DNA from: Patiria pectinifera
Lineage: Eukaryota > Echinodermata > Asteroidea > Valvatida > Asterinidae
Assembly (NCBI GenBank): GCA_029964075.1
Contig: CM057149.1
Span: 5,962,465 to 6,026,464, forward strand
DNA: 64,000 nucleotides
Direction: 5' to 3'
Below are positions 35,655-48,209 of this stretch, piece by piece. The notes under the pieces are model-generated. The model was not told the DNA's origin and searched no databases. It saw only the letters and a program-made list of their open reading frames with translations. How positions within the stretch are numbered: the first letter of the stretch is position 1; the number at the start of each line of letters is the position of its first letter. The position numbers and the translations under genes are program-made.

Positions 35655-36335
35655 GTAACTTATCACACGATAATTTATCACAGAAATCCAGAAATCAGAG
35701 ATAATTCCTTCCGCGATACCGCGTTACTGCGATAATTTATCACGTATACGGAGCTTTAAATTCATATGTGTCTCCAACCTCGTCCCCAGTGCTTACTTTA
35801 TTTCCAGCCGTGTTTCCAATAGTAAGAGAGCAGGTAGTGGTGGGCGCCCTGCTCGACACCCTGAGGACGAGGTTGATGTGTCTCCTCTCTACAATCGATG
35901 AGTGCGCGGTGTCACGTGATAAATTATCACGGTAACGCGGTATCGAGGAAAAGGTATCTCGGATTTCTGGATTTCTGAGATAAATTATCGCAGTAACGCG
36001 GTATCGCGGAAGGAATTATCTGTGATTTCCGGATTTCTGTGATAAATTATCGCAGTAACGCGGTATCGCGGAATAGGTATCTCTGATTTCTGGATTTCTG
36101 TGATAAATTATCACAGTAACGCGGTATCGCGGAAGGAATTATCTCTGATTTCTGGATTTCTGTGATAAATTATCGCAGTAACGCGGTATCGCGGAAGGAA
36201 TTATCTCTGATTTCTGGATTTCTGTGATAAATTATCGCAGTAACGCGGTATCGCGGAAGGATTTATCTCTGATTTCTGGATTTCTGCGATAAATTATCGC
36301 GGTAACGCGGTAACGCGGAAGGCAATTCAAGCTTC
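35655..36335. repeat. Foldback element with 62-bp tandem array
   Basis: About six head-to-tail copies of a 62-bp unit containing 'gcggtatcgcggaaggaatt' and 'tctggatttctgtgataaat' run from about 35926 to 36320. One inverted unit sits at 35661-35745. Both ends carry 'cgtatacgg'. It lies about 0.85 kb upstream of the right AUH start codon. Confidence 0.85.
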
Positions 36336-37115
36336 CGTATACGGCGGATGTGTGTTATGCACATGTACTGCGCGCGTCCGTGGTCGATCCGGTGTCACAT
36401 GAAAATCCGACTCCTATAAAAATCGGACCCCTTTTCCCTATTATTGGTTAATCCCTCTCACGTGACCGGTCACTTTCCTAATTACCATACTTACGCATGC
36501 GCGTTATTACCAATGAGTCCGAATTTCATAGAAACGTAAATTCACGCTACACCGGTCATCCGGTTGACATCAAGGCAATGGCATCAAGGCAATTTTTAAA
36601 CCTCGGCTCAATTTAGTTTTGGGCTCAAGTTGGATGCAGAATCATTTTTGAAGCTTGTTATTTATATTTAAACCGACTTAAAGTACTTCACATTCGGCCT
36701 CTTATACAATAATTTTTAACCAGAGATATCAATGTATGAATATTGAGCCAGAGTCCTATCTCTAAAAAAATGGGGGCTTAAAAGTTGAAATGAAACCCAG
36801 ATTTTGAAAATATCCTAAGAGCACGTACACGTACACATCGTACCGTACCGATCCTATCTCATCACGTACGCATAGTGCATATGCCTGCTAGACTTGAACA
36901 CAGTCCTCTTTAATCATTATATCACATCCGGGAAGCTTACTTAGTAAGTATTAATTATCTTTATGCATGAAATAGCATTCATTATCAAAATTAGCAGAGG
37001 AATAACTGGATCTTGGTTAGTAGTATTATGCTGGACCCTACATGCACTGCTTTAAAGCCGTAAATAGGTTTTGGGCTGTGAAAAAAAGGAAGCGCAATCT
37101 TATGCTTCTCTACGT
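36336..37115. other. Upstream region of right AUH, not shared with left copy
   Basis: Unique sequence up to the inner breakpoint. It may supply a promoter to the right AUH gene. There is no clear TATA box near the breakpoint; 'ctcacgtgacc' (36458) is an E-box. No other gene is seen. Confidence 0.4.
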
Positions 37116-37175
37116 CTAGCGTTTAGCAAGCGCCCTCTATATTGTTCCAGCGACTGGTTGCTAAAAAATACGAAA

Positions 37176-40100
37176 ATGGCACGCTTCGTAAGACGATCAG
37201 CAAGATCCCTGTTTTATTTCAACAAAACGGAAAATGGTGTAAAGCACTTACCTGTATTTGGTAGGTGTTTTGCAAGCAGTGGTGGTTCTCCTGATGATCT
37301 TCGCGTTCGTTATTTAGAAGGCGAATATTCAGGTAATATCAATCATATTACAACTTTGGTGTGTACGTCACGTACACGTCAGTACGGTAGTCCATACGTA
37401 CGTACGTCGTACGGCCAGCTGGCCGAGGGTGTATACGCTTGAGGGCGCGCTTTACATGAAGGATTGACAGAAGGCAGGTAACAGCCACCGGGCCTGCGCC
37501 GCCCCTTTAATTTGATATTGCGCGACGCCTTCAGTTGGACCACGGACAATGAAGGAGGTAGAATGAATCCAAGTTGCCAAAAAGGCTCCAGAAAAGAACG
37601 TAAATTAGGCAGCAGCTGGACAACTGACACTGGCCGAAGGTTCTCATTTTGTTATTAAGAGGGTAAGTGTACTTTTAAAGCTTAAATAAACGGGGTCTGA
37701 GGTCGCAATGTGGACAAATGGTGGAAATCACTTTCAACATTTTTTCAACATGTTCAACATTTCGCCGAGTACGTTTTCCATACGGTCGGTGTGTGGCCTA
37801 TGTTTACGGAGGCAGTACAGTAAACTGGCCACATTTATGGGGCTAGACTCACGTGTGACAGTGTGTCCTGTTTTTTTTGGGGGGGGGGGGGGGTGGTCCG
37901 AGTAACTTGGACCCAACTTATCGCCTTTTTTAACATTTGGACATGGTCTGGCGATAGACCATGTCCAAATGTTAAAAAAGGCGATAAGTTGGGTCCAAGT
38001 TACTCGGAATAGGGGGTTGGGTGGGGGTGGGGAAATTGTTTAGCTGGGGGGGGGGGCTTTTCAAAACATGGAGGAAAGAACAGACAAAGCGTGCCAAAGC
38101 GACTAAACTCTTTTGAAGTTGGAATGATTAGGCCAACTAAAAAAAAAAAGGTAATCCTATTACCTTTACTACCCGATAGCTGGAGTTACCCAGCCCTTAG
38201 CCCCATAAATGTGGCCTATTTACTGGACTGCCTCCGTAAACATAGGCCACACATCCACATGTGCAAAAACGTGTCACAATTTGCCAAATTTTGATTTTCA
38301 CATTTAGGCTTAGTTTGAAGGGTTTTCATGTTTTTTTTGCTTTAGAAGCATACTCACCCTCTTTTATAGGCTATTAATCATGTTAATGAAAGTGCTGCCT
38401 TTTTCAGATGTCTAATTTTTGTGAAATTTCATGTTGAAATTTTGATACGCAAACGTGTAAAAATGAATCTGGAAATTTCACGAAAAATATACATCTGAAA
38501 AAGGCAGCACTTTCTGATTAGCCTATAAAGAGGGTGAGTATGCTTCTAAAGCAAAAAAACCCTACAAACTAAGCCTAAATGCGAAAATCAAAATTTGGCA
38601 AAGTGCGACACGTTTTTGTACATGTGGATGTGTGGCCTATGTTTACGGAGGCAGTCCAGTAAATAGGCCACATTTATGGGGCTACCCAGCCCTAGGCCTA
38701 AATGTTATCATTGATCATTGGGTTGTCATTTAGCCTTTAGGGCTGGAGGAAGTTTTTCACTTGGACCTGCAGCATTGCATTGGCAGATCCAAAAAAAACC
38801 CAAAAATGTGCAATTTTGTCCCTGTAACACGATAATTTCAATTGGGACTCACCCAAACCTTGCCTGGCATAACCATTAGTGCATTACACAGGTCCTTGAA
38901 AAAGGCAGTGGATATTTTGCCGGAGATGGCAAACCTTTAGTAAACGTTAGCTTGCCGGATACATGTATGCACTGAACATTCGCAGTTACTATTTTTTTTG
39001 TACTTGGACATTTTCCGGTGACAAATTTTAGTCTGGCTCCATGGCAATGTCGAGCGCAATTTGAGTCCCCCACACAAGTTTAAACTTGCGCACGCAAGTT
39101 TAAACTAAAAAACTAAAAATGAAAAAAAAAAAAAAATACCCTGCCTCCTCCTTTTTTTCTTCAAAAACCCGGACACTAATCCCCTTTTTTTTTTTACTTG
39201 GCCTTAAGAGCAATATAGTTAAGTATTTTGTATTTTGTTTTTTTATAATTTTTCTATAATGGCCTAGGTGGCACACTTCAATTTCAAACAGGCAAAGCCA
39301 AGGCCGGTTTGGAATAAAAAAAAAAGGCAGTGTATATTTGACTTTCACGTGAACCGGACCCCGATTGTTATCGCTCTTTAACCGGCACCATGGGCGTCGC
39401 CAGGATTTTTTTTTGGGGGGGGGGCGATAAAGCACATTTCCCCCCCAAAATCCTCGTACTTTCTCGAGCATATTCTAAATTTATAATTTTTTTTTAGGGT
39501 GGGTGGAGGACATTTGCCCTCCCCATCGACAGACACCCCTGCAGACGCCCATTTTGTAAATTAACAGCTAATATAACTTCACACCTCTTTTTGCTTTTTC
39601 CTTTTTTTTTCTCCCTTTTTTTAAATCAGAAAAAAAAGAAGACAAAATATTCTGCAGTTAAAATGTGGGATTCAATCACCGGATCCAATGCCTTAACCAT
39701 CAAGCCACACTTTCGATCGGTTCAATTTTATAATTTATTTTCTTATAGCGCGTAAGTTTGTTTGCGTATGCGCAGAGGACGTACCAGCACAAAGCAGAAA
39801 AAAAATGCGGGACTGGTTCACGTATCTTTAAACACTTCCATAAAAAAAAAAGCAATGAATTACTGATATATATGCAAACAAGCCTCAGTTTGTGACACTG
39901 CTTAATAATGATGTTCGAAGGTCAGTGACTTGAATTGACTCAGCAAGAATTTTACTCGACTTAAATGGGCACTGCCTCCTGAAATCCACGAAATTTTCAT
40001 GTTTTGGATTGTTTACTTATCCTATTTCAAACATCTGGTTGAACAGAAACCAACCTAATGTCTTACCATTCCCCAGAAAAGACGGGAAAAACCTGGTTGT

Positions 40101-43100
40101 TTACATCAGACACGACGGAGTACCCATACATTTTTCCTGTCGTTTCAGTCAATGTATGATACACGTTGCGTACGTCACATAAAATTACACACAGCACCAA
40201 TGCACAAATGTGGTTTTGTACACGTCCGCAAAAGGAGAACACTTTACGGGCTGGAATCACAACTAGCATGAACAGCCCAACTTTTGGGGGTCGCAAAAGT
40301 GGACCCCGAAAGTCGTTCTCGCACGCACAACACAAGAAAAAAACAAAAACGCCCAGTTTTTGAAGGATAGTTGTGTGGATGTTTATATCCCATTTTTAAA
40401 TGTTCTTTCCGATCAACAGCATTTCCTTCAAAGCGCGTTTTGTAGCCCAATTGGGCTCATTCCAGGACGCAGTGTCCCTTTAATGACTTAGTTCAACTCG
40501 AGTCACAAATTCAGTGATTCGTTGAGTAGATTCTTCTCTGTTCTCTTCTGCTGCAGGGGTGGTGGTGCTTGCCTTCAACCGACCAGAGGCAAAGAATTCA
40601 TTCAGTCGAAATATTCTTGAGTTGGTGAGTAACAAACAAGTTTTAATTTGACAGATTTACAGGGTGAGTAAAAAAACCCCGAAACCCATAAGTCGGGACT
40701 ATGTTTTATTGAAGTTCTGCATGTAGCACTCTCAAAATCTAGGACATAAAAGCCCAATTTCATCAGCTTTCTTTTAGTACAAAAATCATTCAAATCACTC
40801 GTACTTTTCAAGTTACGGAATTTTAAACACAACCACCATTTCAAGGTTCTGTCCACGGATCACAAAAAAAGGTGTGCGTTCTTTCAGCAAAACGATTTCT
40901 TTTAGTTTTGTTGAAAGAACACTGATCTTTTGTAATGAACACTCCGTGGTGACATTTTTTAGTCAACTGGGGTGCAACACTTGTGACAGAAATTTTAGAG
41001 TTGCCACACAATTCCGAAGAAAGTCCGACAAAACTGTTTTCCAAATGACGGGCAAAGATGATTCAAATAGCCGACGAAAATGCTGTTATTGTCCTTGTCC
41101 AATATGTTTAAGATATGCAGAATAATTAAACATTGCGCAGCTACGCCAAGCTTCTTGTACATGTAATTGATCGTAAGTTTATTGCCAAGCTGCGCAACAA
41201 ATTTGTTGTGTACATGTAAGTCCTATGCATGGTGTAAGTTACACACTGTTCATCAAATCGGTTGCAGGTACTCATTAAACATGGACTAAAGTTTGAAGTT
41301 TTATCATTATTATATTGTGTTTCTTTTTCTCCGAAGCTTAAAGATGCATTGTCAACTATCACTTATGATAAGAATGCTCGGGTGGTGATACTCAAAAGTG
41401 ATGTACCAGGAGTATTTTCGGCAGGTACTGTAGAACTTCACTGATTTGCCTTGGCTTCTGAAGGAAATAAAAATGTCACATTTCCACTTTTTGTATGTAA
41501 AACATTGATCAACTGAAAAAACAGAAAATCCATGTTTTAAAATAATTCTATTTTGAAATGTGAATGTATTGACCATTGACCAATAACAGGTGGTTGAAGA
41601 CCAAATAAACACTTAAAAAACAACAGAAAGTGAAAATATCTGTTCGACTTCTTTCGTTTGATCGGTCACAGACAGTCAAAAATTCATCCTGTTTTACTGC
41701 CATGCCTTTTACACAGAATAGTCACCAACAGTCAGATCATATTTCTTGTAGGCACTGTGACAGTCTAATTCCATCAACAGACAAAAGCAGGTGACTGGTA
41801 GGCACAGCTGGCTTATCAATCTCCTGCAGTCAAAGCATAGCTGTATCAGGGTTCATATAAACAATTACAGCCAGTCAATTCTGCTTTATGAAGGCAGGGA
41901 GCACTAGAAACAGTCACTTGATTTATTTTGACTGCTGGGCAAGCCCTGTTGACATTGCCAGCCAGAGAGGTTAATCTACATATCTACAGTGTTGATTTTT
42001 TTTCAGATTCAGGATGCTTCTCGGAAAAATATAGAGCTCAGCATTAATTCAGGTGTTTTACAGGTCAGGTGATATTAGTAATCACCAAGCAATCACAAAG
42101 GAATGCCCAGCTGCATGTTCAACTGAATAACTATGGATATTATCTATTATTATTATTGTGGGGTGCTGTGGTCCAGTGGTGCCGTGGTACATGGGTTCGA
42201 ATCCTGACCGTGGGAATATGGTGCTTGTGCTCTTGAGCAAGGCGCTTTACCATTGTTGCTTCGTCCTTTGGATGGGACGTAAAGCCGTAGGTCCCGTGTG
42301 TTGTGTAATGCACCTTAAAGAACCCAGTAACACTTATCGCCAAGAGAAGGGGTTTGCCCCGTGTTGCTGGCAGTGGCTGCTTAATGCACCGCAGCACCTT
42401 GTAAACCTTATTTCTCGTAAACTTCATGTACCTGTCTTTAATTATAGACATAATTTCCAGTGCCTTGAAATTGTTTTTTAGATACCTGCGCTATATAAGA
42501 CTCCGGTTTGATTATTTTTTATCTGCCGTTATTTATGTCATTATCTTTCTTGGATGGTTTTAGATTGCATTTTTGTTCCTCCGCAGGGGCTGACCTGAAG
42601 GAACGTGCCAAGATGACACCTAGCGAGGTCGGCCCGTTTGTCAGCAGTGCGCGCAAGTTGATCTCAGACATCGGTGATATGCCCATGCCGGTCATCGCTG
42701 CCCTGGACGGTGTGGCGCTGGGGGGCGGCCTGGAGCTTGCCTTGTCGTGCGATCTCAGGTTAGCAGGTGGGTTTACAATCTCAGTTCTCGCTCGCATCAG
42801 TAAAATCAGTAACCATAACTTGCAGTTTTGTACTCCTTGATCTAATAGATAAACACTAAACACAATCGAATCCAAAGTACAGCTTGTGTTCTTTGACGAT
42901 ATGTTTGACTGTTTTGTAGCAGAGATGTAATTAAGTCCATCACAAGTCAGGTCCCAAGTAGCGAGACAGTTTTCAAGGGAGGGAGTTTCCAAACAGCCTG
43001 AGACAAATGGTTTTAAGCCACATCTGCATGCAGGGCACCCTGCCCAACAGGGCCATGTGTTCAGCGTGTTGATTGTGTGGCTATCCTTCTTTTCCCCTCC

Positions 43101-46100
43101 CTAGCCCCTCCCTAGCCCCCTACCTTTCCCCTCCCTAGCCCCCTACCTTTCCCCTCCCTAGCCCCCTACCTTTCCCCTCCCTAGCCCCCTACCTTGCCCC
43201 TCCCTAGCCCCCTACCTTTCCCCTTCCTAGCCCCTACCTTTCCCCTCCCTAGCCCCCTACCTTTCCCCTCCCTAGCCCCCTACCTTGCCCCTCCCTAGCC
43301 CCCTACCTTGCTCCTCCCTAGCCCCCTACCTTTCCCCTCCCTAGCCCTACCTTTCCCCTCCCTAGCCCCCTACTTTTCCCCTCCCTAGCCCTACCTTTCC
43401 CCTCCCTAGCCCCCTACCTTTCCCCTCCCTAGCCCCCTACCTTTCCCCTCCCTAGCCCCCTACCTTTCCCCTCCCTAGCCCCCTACCTTTCCCCTCCCTA
43501 GCCCCCTACCTTGCTCCTCCCTAGCCCCCCTACCTTCCCCTCCCTAGCCCCTACCTTTCCCCTCCCTAGCCCCTTACATGTACCTTTCCCCTCCGTAGCT
43601 CCCTACCTTTCCCCTCCCTTGCCCCCTACCTTTCCCTTCCCTAGGCCCTTCCTTCATCCCTCCCTAGCCCCCCCACCTCCCTTTCCCTTACCCCCATCCC
43701 GAACCCTCTTCCTACCCCCCTTTTGCTACGGCATTTGAAGGAGAACAATCAAAAAGGAGTGCCTTTGAGAAGCTAGTCCCTTGACTTGAGGCTGGATGAC
43801 TTGGATTGACCCGTTATGACTTGTGAGGGACTTTTGATGACTCGCAGTGATTTGTGATTGACTTGTAGTTATTTACGAAACTTGCACATGACCAGTGAAG
43901 ACTTGTGATGATGACTTGTGATGAATTTTTGATGACTTGTGATTGACTTGTTATTTTCATTCGCGACTGACTTATGATGAATTTGTGATGACTTGTGATT
44001 GCATTGACTAGTAAAAGGTAAAGGGGGACGAACCTGTGTTCACAGGAACGGAGTGCCCATCCCTCTTTCGAAGTGATTGGGCCAGACTTGAGTCCATGAA
44101 ATGCTGCTGTGGGGGGATCGCCAAACCTCCTCCACAGCGAGACTGTTACCTTCCCAGCATTGAATAATGCCGGTACCCATTTAACACCTGGGTTGAGAGG
44201 AGTAATTGAGGTGAAGCACCTTACTCAAGGGCACAACACGCATGGCCACGGCCACAAATCTCACGATCATGAATCCTGTGCCCTACCGCTAGACCGCAAG
44301 TGCCCGATGTAATAACACATGAGGACTTGCAAGGACAAGTGGGGACTTGTGCACGACTCGTGATTGACTTGTGCTGAATTTGTGATGACTTGTAATTACT
44401 TGTGTAGCCTTACAATGATTAGTGTAGACGTGTGATAACTTAAATACATTTGTAACTCTGGTACTTTTCAGCGAGCACAGCCAAGATGGGACTGGTAGCG
44501 ACACGTCTGGCAATCATCCCAGGGGGAGGTAAGACCCATCTCATGCGTAAATGATAAAAACAAAACAAAAACAGGATTTTGGAACGGTGACATCAGGTGT
44601 TGGACTTCATGCAGAAACAGTAATGCACCTATCTACCCCCGGGAGAGTAGTCTCGGTCCAAGACTGGATTTTTATTCTCCTATTTTGCAGCCAGTCCCGT
44701 GACAAATGTGGTTAATTTGCCGCGGCGGTGAAGGTCTCTGCCAACGCGATGAATGAAATCCAGTCTTGGTAATGTTGGCAGCGCAGCCCTGGAAATTCTG
44801 AGCGTACCTAATGCTCACGCAAATACTGCGCAGTATTTGTGGTTTTTGAAGGATCTCAAACTGTTCGGGTTAATTGTTTGATTAATTTGGTTAACTGTTA
44901 TTTAGAAACAAAGGCATATTGTTGTTCTTGTGGTTATCAACAACATGAACATTATATACTTTAAAAACTAATATTTAATTACAATTTGTGTACATTTTTT
45001 AAAAAACCCACGTGATCAGTTACAAAGGGTGGTGTTTTGACCTCCTGTTTTGTGTTCAGGTGGAACCCAACGCCTGGCCCGTCTCATCAACCCAGCCAAA
45101 GCCAAGGAGCTCATCTTCACCGCCCGCGTCTTTGATGGGGCGGAGGCGGAGAGACTGGGCGTGGTGAACCGGGCCGTGGAACAGAACGAGAAAGGGGAGG
45201 CGGCTTATGAGGCGGCGCTGGAGTTGGCCAAAGAGATCATTCCCCAAGGCCCAGTGGCCGTCAGGATGGCCAAGAAGGCAATCAATAGGGGGTTGGAGGT
45301 AAGCTGTCATTCCAATTCAGGCGATTCACAATGCAATGCGCCACCAAGTGTTTGCCATGGAGAGTCCATTTTTCAAGTTTACCGTCGACAAAACATGGCC
45401 CATTTGAAGGAGTGTCAGTAGACAACTTGAGCTAATATGTTACAGATTGGGGCATAGCCTTCTGCCGCCTTGCAAAAAACACCATATTGATAAAAAGAAA
45501 AGAAAAGGGCAAACGGATCCTCGAATCATACGCTTACGAAAATACTAACCGGAAAAACTAACAATTTCAGATGTCCCGTGCTGCGAATTTGTCGAACGTC
45601 TCCCACAATGCACTGGGAAAAATTAACTCTCCGTGGCAAACTCTTGGTGGTGGACTGCATTGTGAATTGCCTGAATTCAAATCACAAGTCAAATCATAAG
45701 TTAGATTGCAAGTCGGTCACAAGTCAAATCACAAGCGAGATTAGTCAGTCACATTCACAAGCCAGACACAAGCCAAATCAGAAGTCACTCACAAGTCAGG
45801 TAACAAGTCATGTTAGTCAGTCAAACGTCAAATCACAAGTCACGAGTCTGGTCACAAGTCAGTCACAAGTTAGATTAGTCAGTCACAAGTCAAATCACAA
45901 GTCAGTCATAAGTCAGGTCACAAGTTGATCACAAGTCAAATTAGTCAGTCACAAGTCAATTCGCAAATCACGAGTCAAATCACAAGTTAGATTAGTCAGT
46001 CACAAGTCAAATCACAAGTCAGTCATAAGTCAGGTCACAAGTTGATCACAAGTCAAATTAGTCAGTCACAAGTCAATTTGCAAATCACGAGTCAAATCAC

Positions 46101-47363
46101 AAGTTAGATTAGTCAGTCACAAGTCAGGTCACAAGTCAGATTAGTCAGTCAGATTAGAGCTGAGGTGGTGTTAGGAATGTTTCATGGGCCCAATGAGCAG
46201 GGTAATAATGATGTAGCGCCTTGAGCACCAATACTGGTGGATACGTGCGCTTTATAAATACCCACTATTATTATTATTATTATTATTGTCACCAAGTCAA
46301 ATCACTAGTCCCGAGTTAAGTCACTGTCAGCTTGTCAAGTCAGGTCACAAATAACAGGGGATGAACAATGACGAAGGAAGGCCTTTCTTCACAGGACAAT
46401 GAGTAGCTTGTAGTTGTAACTTGACTTGAGATTTTTGAGGAAATCTGAGGACTCGACTCCAACTCGGCAAACTGATATCACACATTGAAATTATTTTTTA
46501 GAAGAAGCAACCCATTTCATGGATATCTAATAAGAAACAGATTTTGTATCGTATGGCCAAGAAAAATGTGATTAATTTTTTTCAGTAGTGGATTTACAGG
46601 GGGGGGGGGAGATGGGTGGGTGGGGGTGTACTAACGTTATGGTGCTAGTAAAATGGAGCCAAAACTTATACATGCCAATGGAATGCTAAAGTTTCTAAAT
46701 TTATTCTCATATTGCCTTAGAATGTAGGAGAAAGCATCATAGATTTCAAACTTTTTCGGGGGGAAAATCCCCCGGAACCTGCTTATCAAGGCGTGTCTTC
46801 GGCATGCCACCCCCCATTTCCTAAAATGTTGATCCGCCCCTGTTTTATACTGCTAAACTTAAACAAAACTGCATGTTTTGGGCTTGTGGCATATCCACTG
46901 ATCTTTCTTACTTCTTAACATCTTATCATTTTACATGCGTTCTTATTTCAGGTGGATTTGGCGTCCGGATTGGAATATGAGATGGCGTACTATGCACAGG
47001 TAATTTGTACTTTTGTTTTTCGTTGTTAGGTAAGACACCAAAAGCCTTAAAATTGTTAAAGCAAAACTTTACATAGCAAAGGTAGCATTGTTATAATTGT
47101 GTCCAATAGCAAATAAATATTCAAACAAGGAATAAAAAGTTATATAGTTACTTATGCAGCCTTGGTTCCCACAGTAGCAAAGTGCATTTATCATGTTTAT
47201 ACGCATATATTATGTTTATGATAGCCAATCATATTGAACGTACCTTTTAATAGACTACTTTCTGTTATGCTGTTTTCTGTTGTAGGTCATTCCTACCAAA
47301 GATAGGGTCGAAGGCCTGACAGCTTTCAGAGAAAAGAGGACTCCAAACTACACAGGAGAATAG
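37176..47363 (+). CDS. AUH: Methylglutaconyl-CoA hydratase (AUH), right copy, E174A
   Basis: Eight exons: 37176-37332, 40557-40624, 41337-41424, 42587-42766, 44472-44528, 45060-45298, 46952-46999 and 47286-47363. All introns are GT-AG and the frame is open for 304 residues. Compared with the left copy I find five coding differences: three synonymous changes in exon 4 and two changes two bases apart in exon 5. Those two turn GTC GAG into GTA GCG (44495-44500), so residue 174, the second catalytic glutamate of the crotonase site, becomes alanine. E154 in [10 protein letters not shown] is kept, as are the mitochondrial leader and the CoA-binding regions. In this family loss of that glutamate should abolish or greatly weaken hydration while leaving the fold and the RNA-binding face intact. 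It may therefore be a pseudoenzyme, a defective allele, or a sequence error. Confidence 0.9.
37373..37847. mobile_element. Right-arm-only insertion in AUH intron 1
   Basis: This segment is absent from the left arm. Its right end is a solo Mutator-like MITE terminus (about 37786-37845, ending GGGGCTA). The left part contains 'gtacgtacgtcgtacg' and a possible exon-like stretch followed by gaggg|taag. I found no matching target duplication, so it may be a composite or a remnant. Confidence 0.6.
37897..38008. repeat. Perfect 53-bp hairpin in AUH intron 1
   Basis: Arms 37897-37949 and 37956-38008 are exact reverse complements separated by six bases (ggcgat). The hairpin lies inside a poly-G tract that is uninterrupted at the corresponding place in the left arm. 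Confidence 0.95.
38198..38684. mobile_element. Complete Mutator-like MITE with 9-bp target duplication
   Basis: A 487 bp element with long inverted ends, TAGCCCCATAAATGTGGCC and its complement, spanning most of the element. The 9-bp target duplication is cccagccct (38189-38197 and 38685-38693). The core contains a second inverted repeat (aaagtgctgcctttttcaga). A sister copy at 53745 also has a 9-bp duplication. No coding capacity. Confidence 0.88.
39965..40479. mobile_element. TTAA-flanked MITE, right arm
   Basis: The mirror of 14284-14798, flanked by TTAA at 39961-39964 and 40480-40483. Confidence 0.8.
42145..42500 (+). mobile_element. tRNA-derived SINE, right arm
   Basis: The mirror of 11430-11770. 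Box B 'ggttcgaatcc' is at about 42194-42204. Relative to the left copy it keeps a few extra bases (taggtccc) after 'gggacgtaaagccg', so the left copy has a short deletion. Confidence 0.8.
43085..43722. repeat. C-rich minisatellite in AUH intron 4, right arm
   Basis: The mirror of the array at 9885-10832, with about 28 units of 'ccctccctagccccctacct'. It is shorter by about 300 bp. Confidence 0.9.
43770..44008. repeat. Degenerate GACTTGTGA array, right arm
   Basis: The mirror of 9575-9810, with repeated 'gatgacttgtgattgacttg' words. Confidence 0.65.
44012..44312 (-). mobile_element. tRNA-derived SINE, right arm
   Basis: The mirror of 9269-9565, antisense to the right AUH gene. Confidence 0.65.
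45668..46165. repeat. Degenerate CAAGTCA tandem array, right arm
   Basis: The mirror of 7540-7912 but about 125 bp longer. The segment 'gtcagtcacaagtcaaatca' through 'gtcaatttgcaaatcacgag' appears duplicated here (about 45880-46090). Confidence 0.8.
46583..46842. mobile_element. hAT-like MITE, right arm
   Basis: The mirror of 6863-7121, in the intron between exons 6 and 7. Confidence 0.7.
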
Positions 47364-47519
47364 CTGGACAATCTGACGTCGTATTTGAATGTATAATAAC
47401 AAGGCAGGCCTAGTAAACCTGGTCTGTGAGTGCAACAAATCTGTTCAATTGATTCAGAACGGCTATTCACTGGGAGTCTTTTCATGCATCTGGGCCGGAT
47501 TTAACCCATTAAACCCTAA

Positions 47520-47822
47520 CGTAACTGAATCCATCAAAATCCACATCCCCGTTTCGGGGGATTTCGGCGGATTCAGGATACCTCCATATTGCACAAACTT
47601 GGGGATTTTGATGGATTCAGTATTGTAGACCTAGCGGAACTGCAGGATTTTGATGGATTCAGGATCCCTCTGGTATTGAGCTGTTTGGGCACTTTGCCGG
47701 ATTCAGGATCTCAACAGATTTACTCCCGGCTAATTGGTGGATTCTGATGGACTCACTGGCCACCAACATTTTTTTTGCATGGCAAAATTGATGGATTTTG
47801 GCGGATTCGGGATACTTCCTAG
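47520..47822. repeat. Degenerate 'ggattttgatggattcagg' repeat, right arm
   Basis: The mirror of 5884-6185, starting about 155 bp downstream of the right AUH stop codon. Confidence 0.6.
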
Positions 47823-48209
47823 TAAAAGAGCCCAAGGGGTTAAGGGTTAAGGGGTAATCCTATACAATAGGACTGCCTGGCTCTCTTCACCAGCCAACAA
47901 CCAGGCTAAGCGACAAGTGGCGGGGAGTCAGCTGGGGAGTCAGTCAGTCAGATCAGGACAAAGAGAACACTAGCCTGGCCCTCTGGGAGCTGAAGAAAAA
48001 AATTGGTGCATCGAAATGACTTTTTTTATGGCCGACAGTAAAACTTAAGTCTATTATAAGTGGCTTCGGCTGCGTCCATAGGCGCGTGTGTCATTGCTAG
48101 CCATAACCATGTAATTCAGGCATGCCCTTTTTCAAACAAACCATAGAAATGTATGGCTCGCGACTGGCACCCCATGCCCAAAGACATGCACAAAGTGGGA
48201 TCTCACCAA

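Noticed and set aside
37071..37175. Longer N-terminus for right AUH starting at 37071
   Set aside because: The extra sequence lies across the duplication breakpoint, is not shared with the left copy, and precedes a good start followed by an Arg-rich mitochondrial leader.
43511..43738. Proline-rich open frame (75 codons)
   Set aside because: It is a translation of the C-rich minisatellite.
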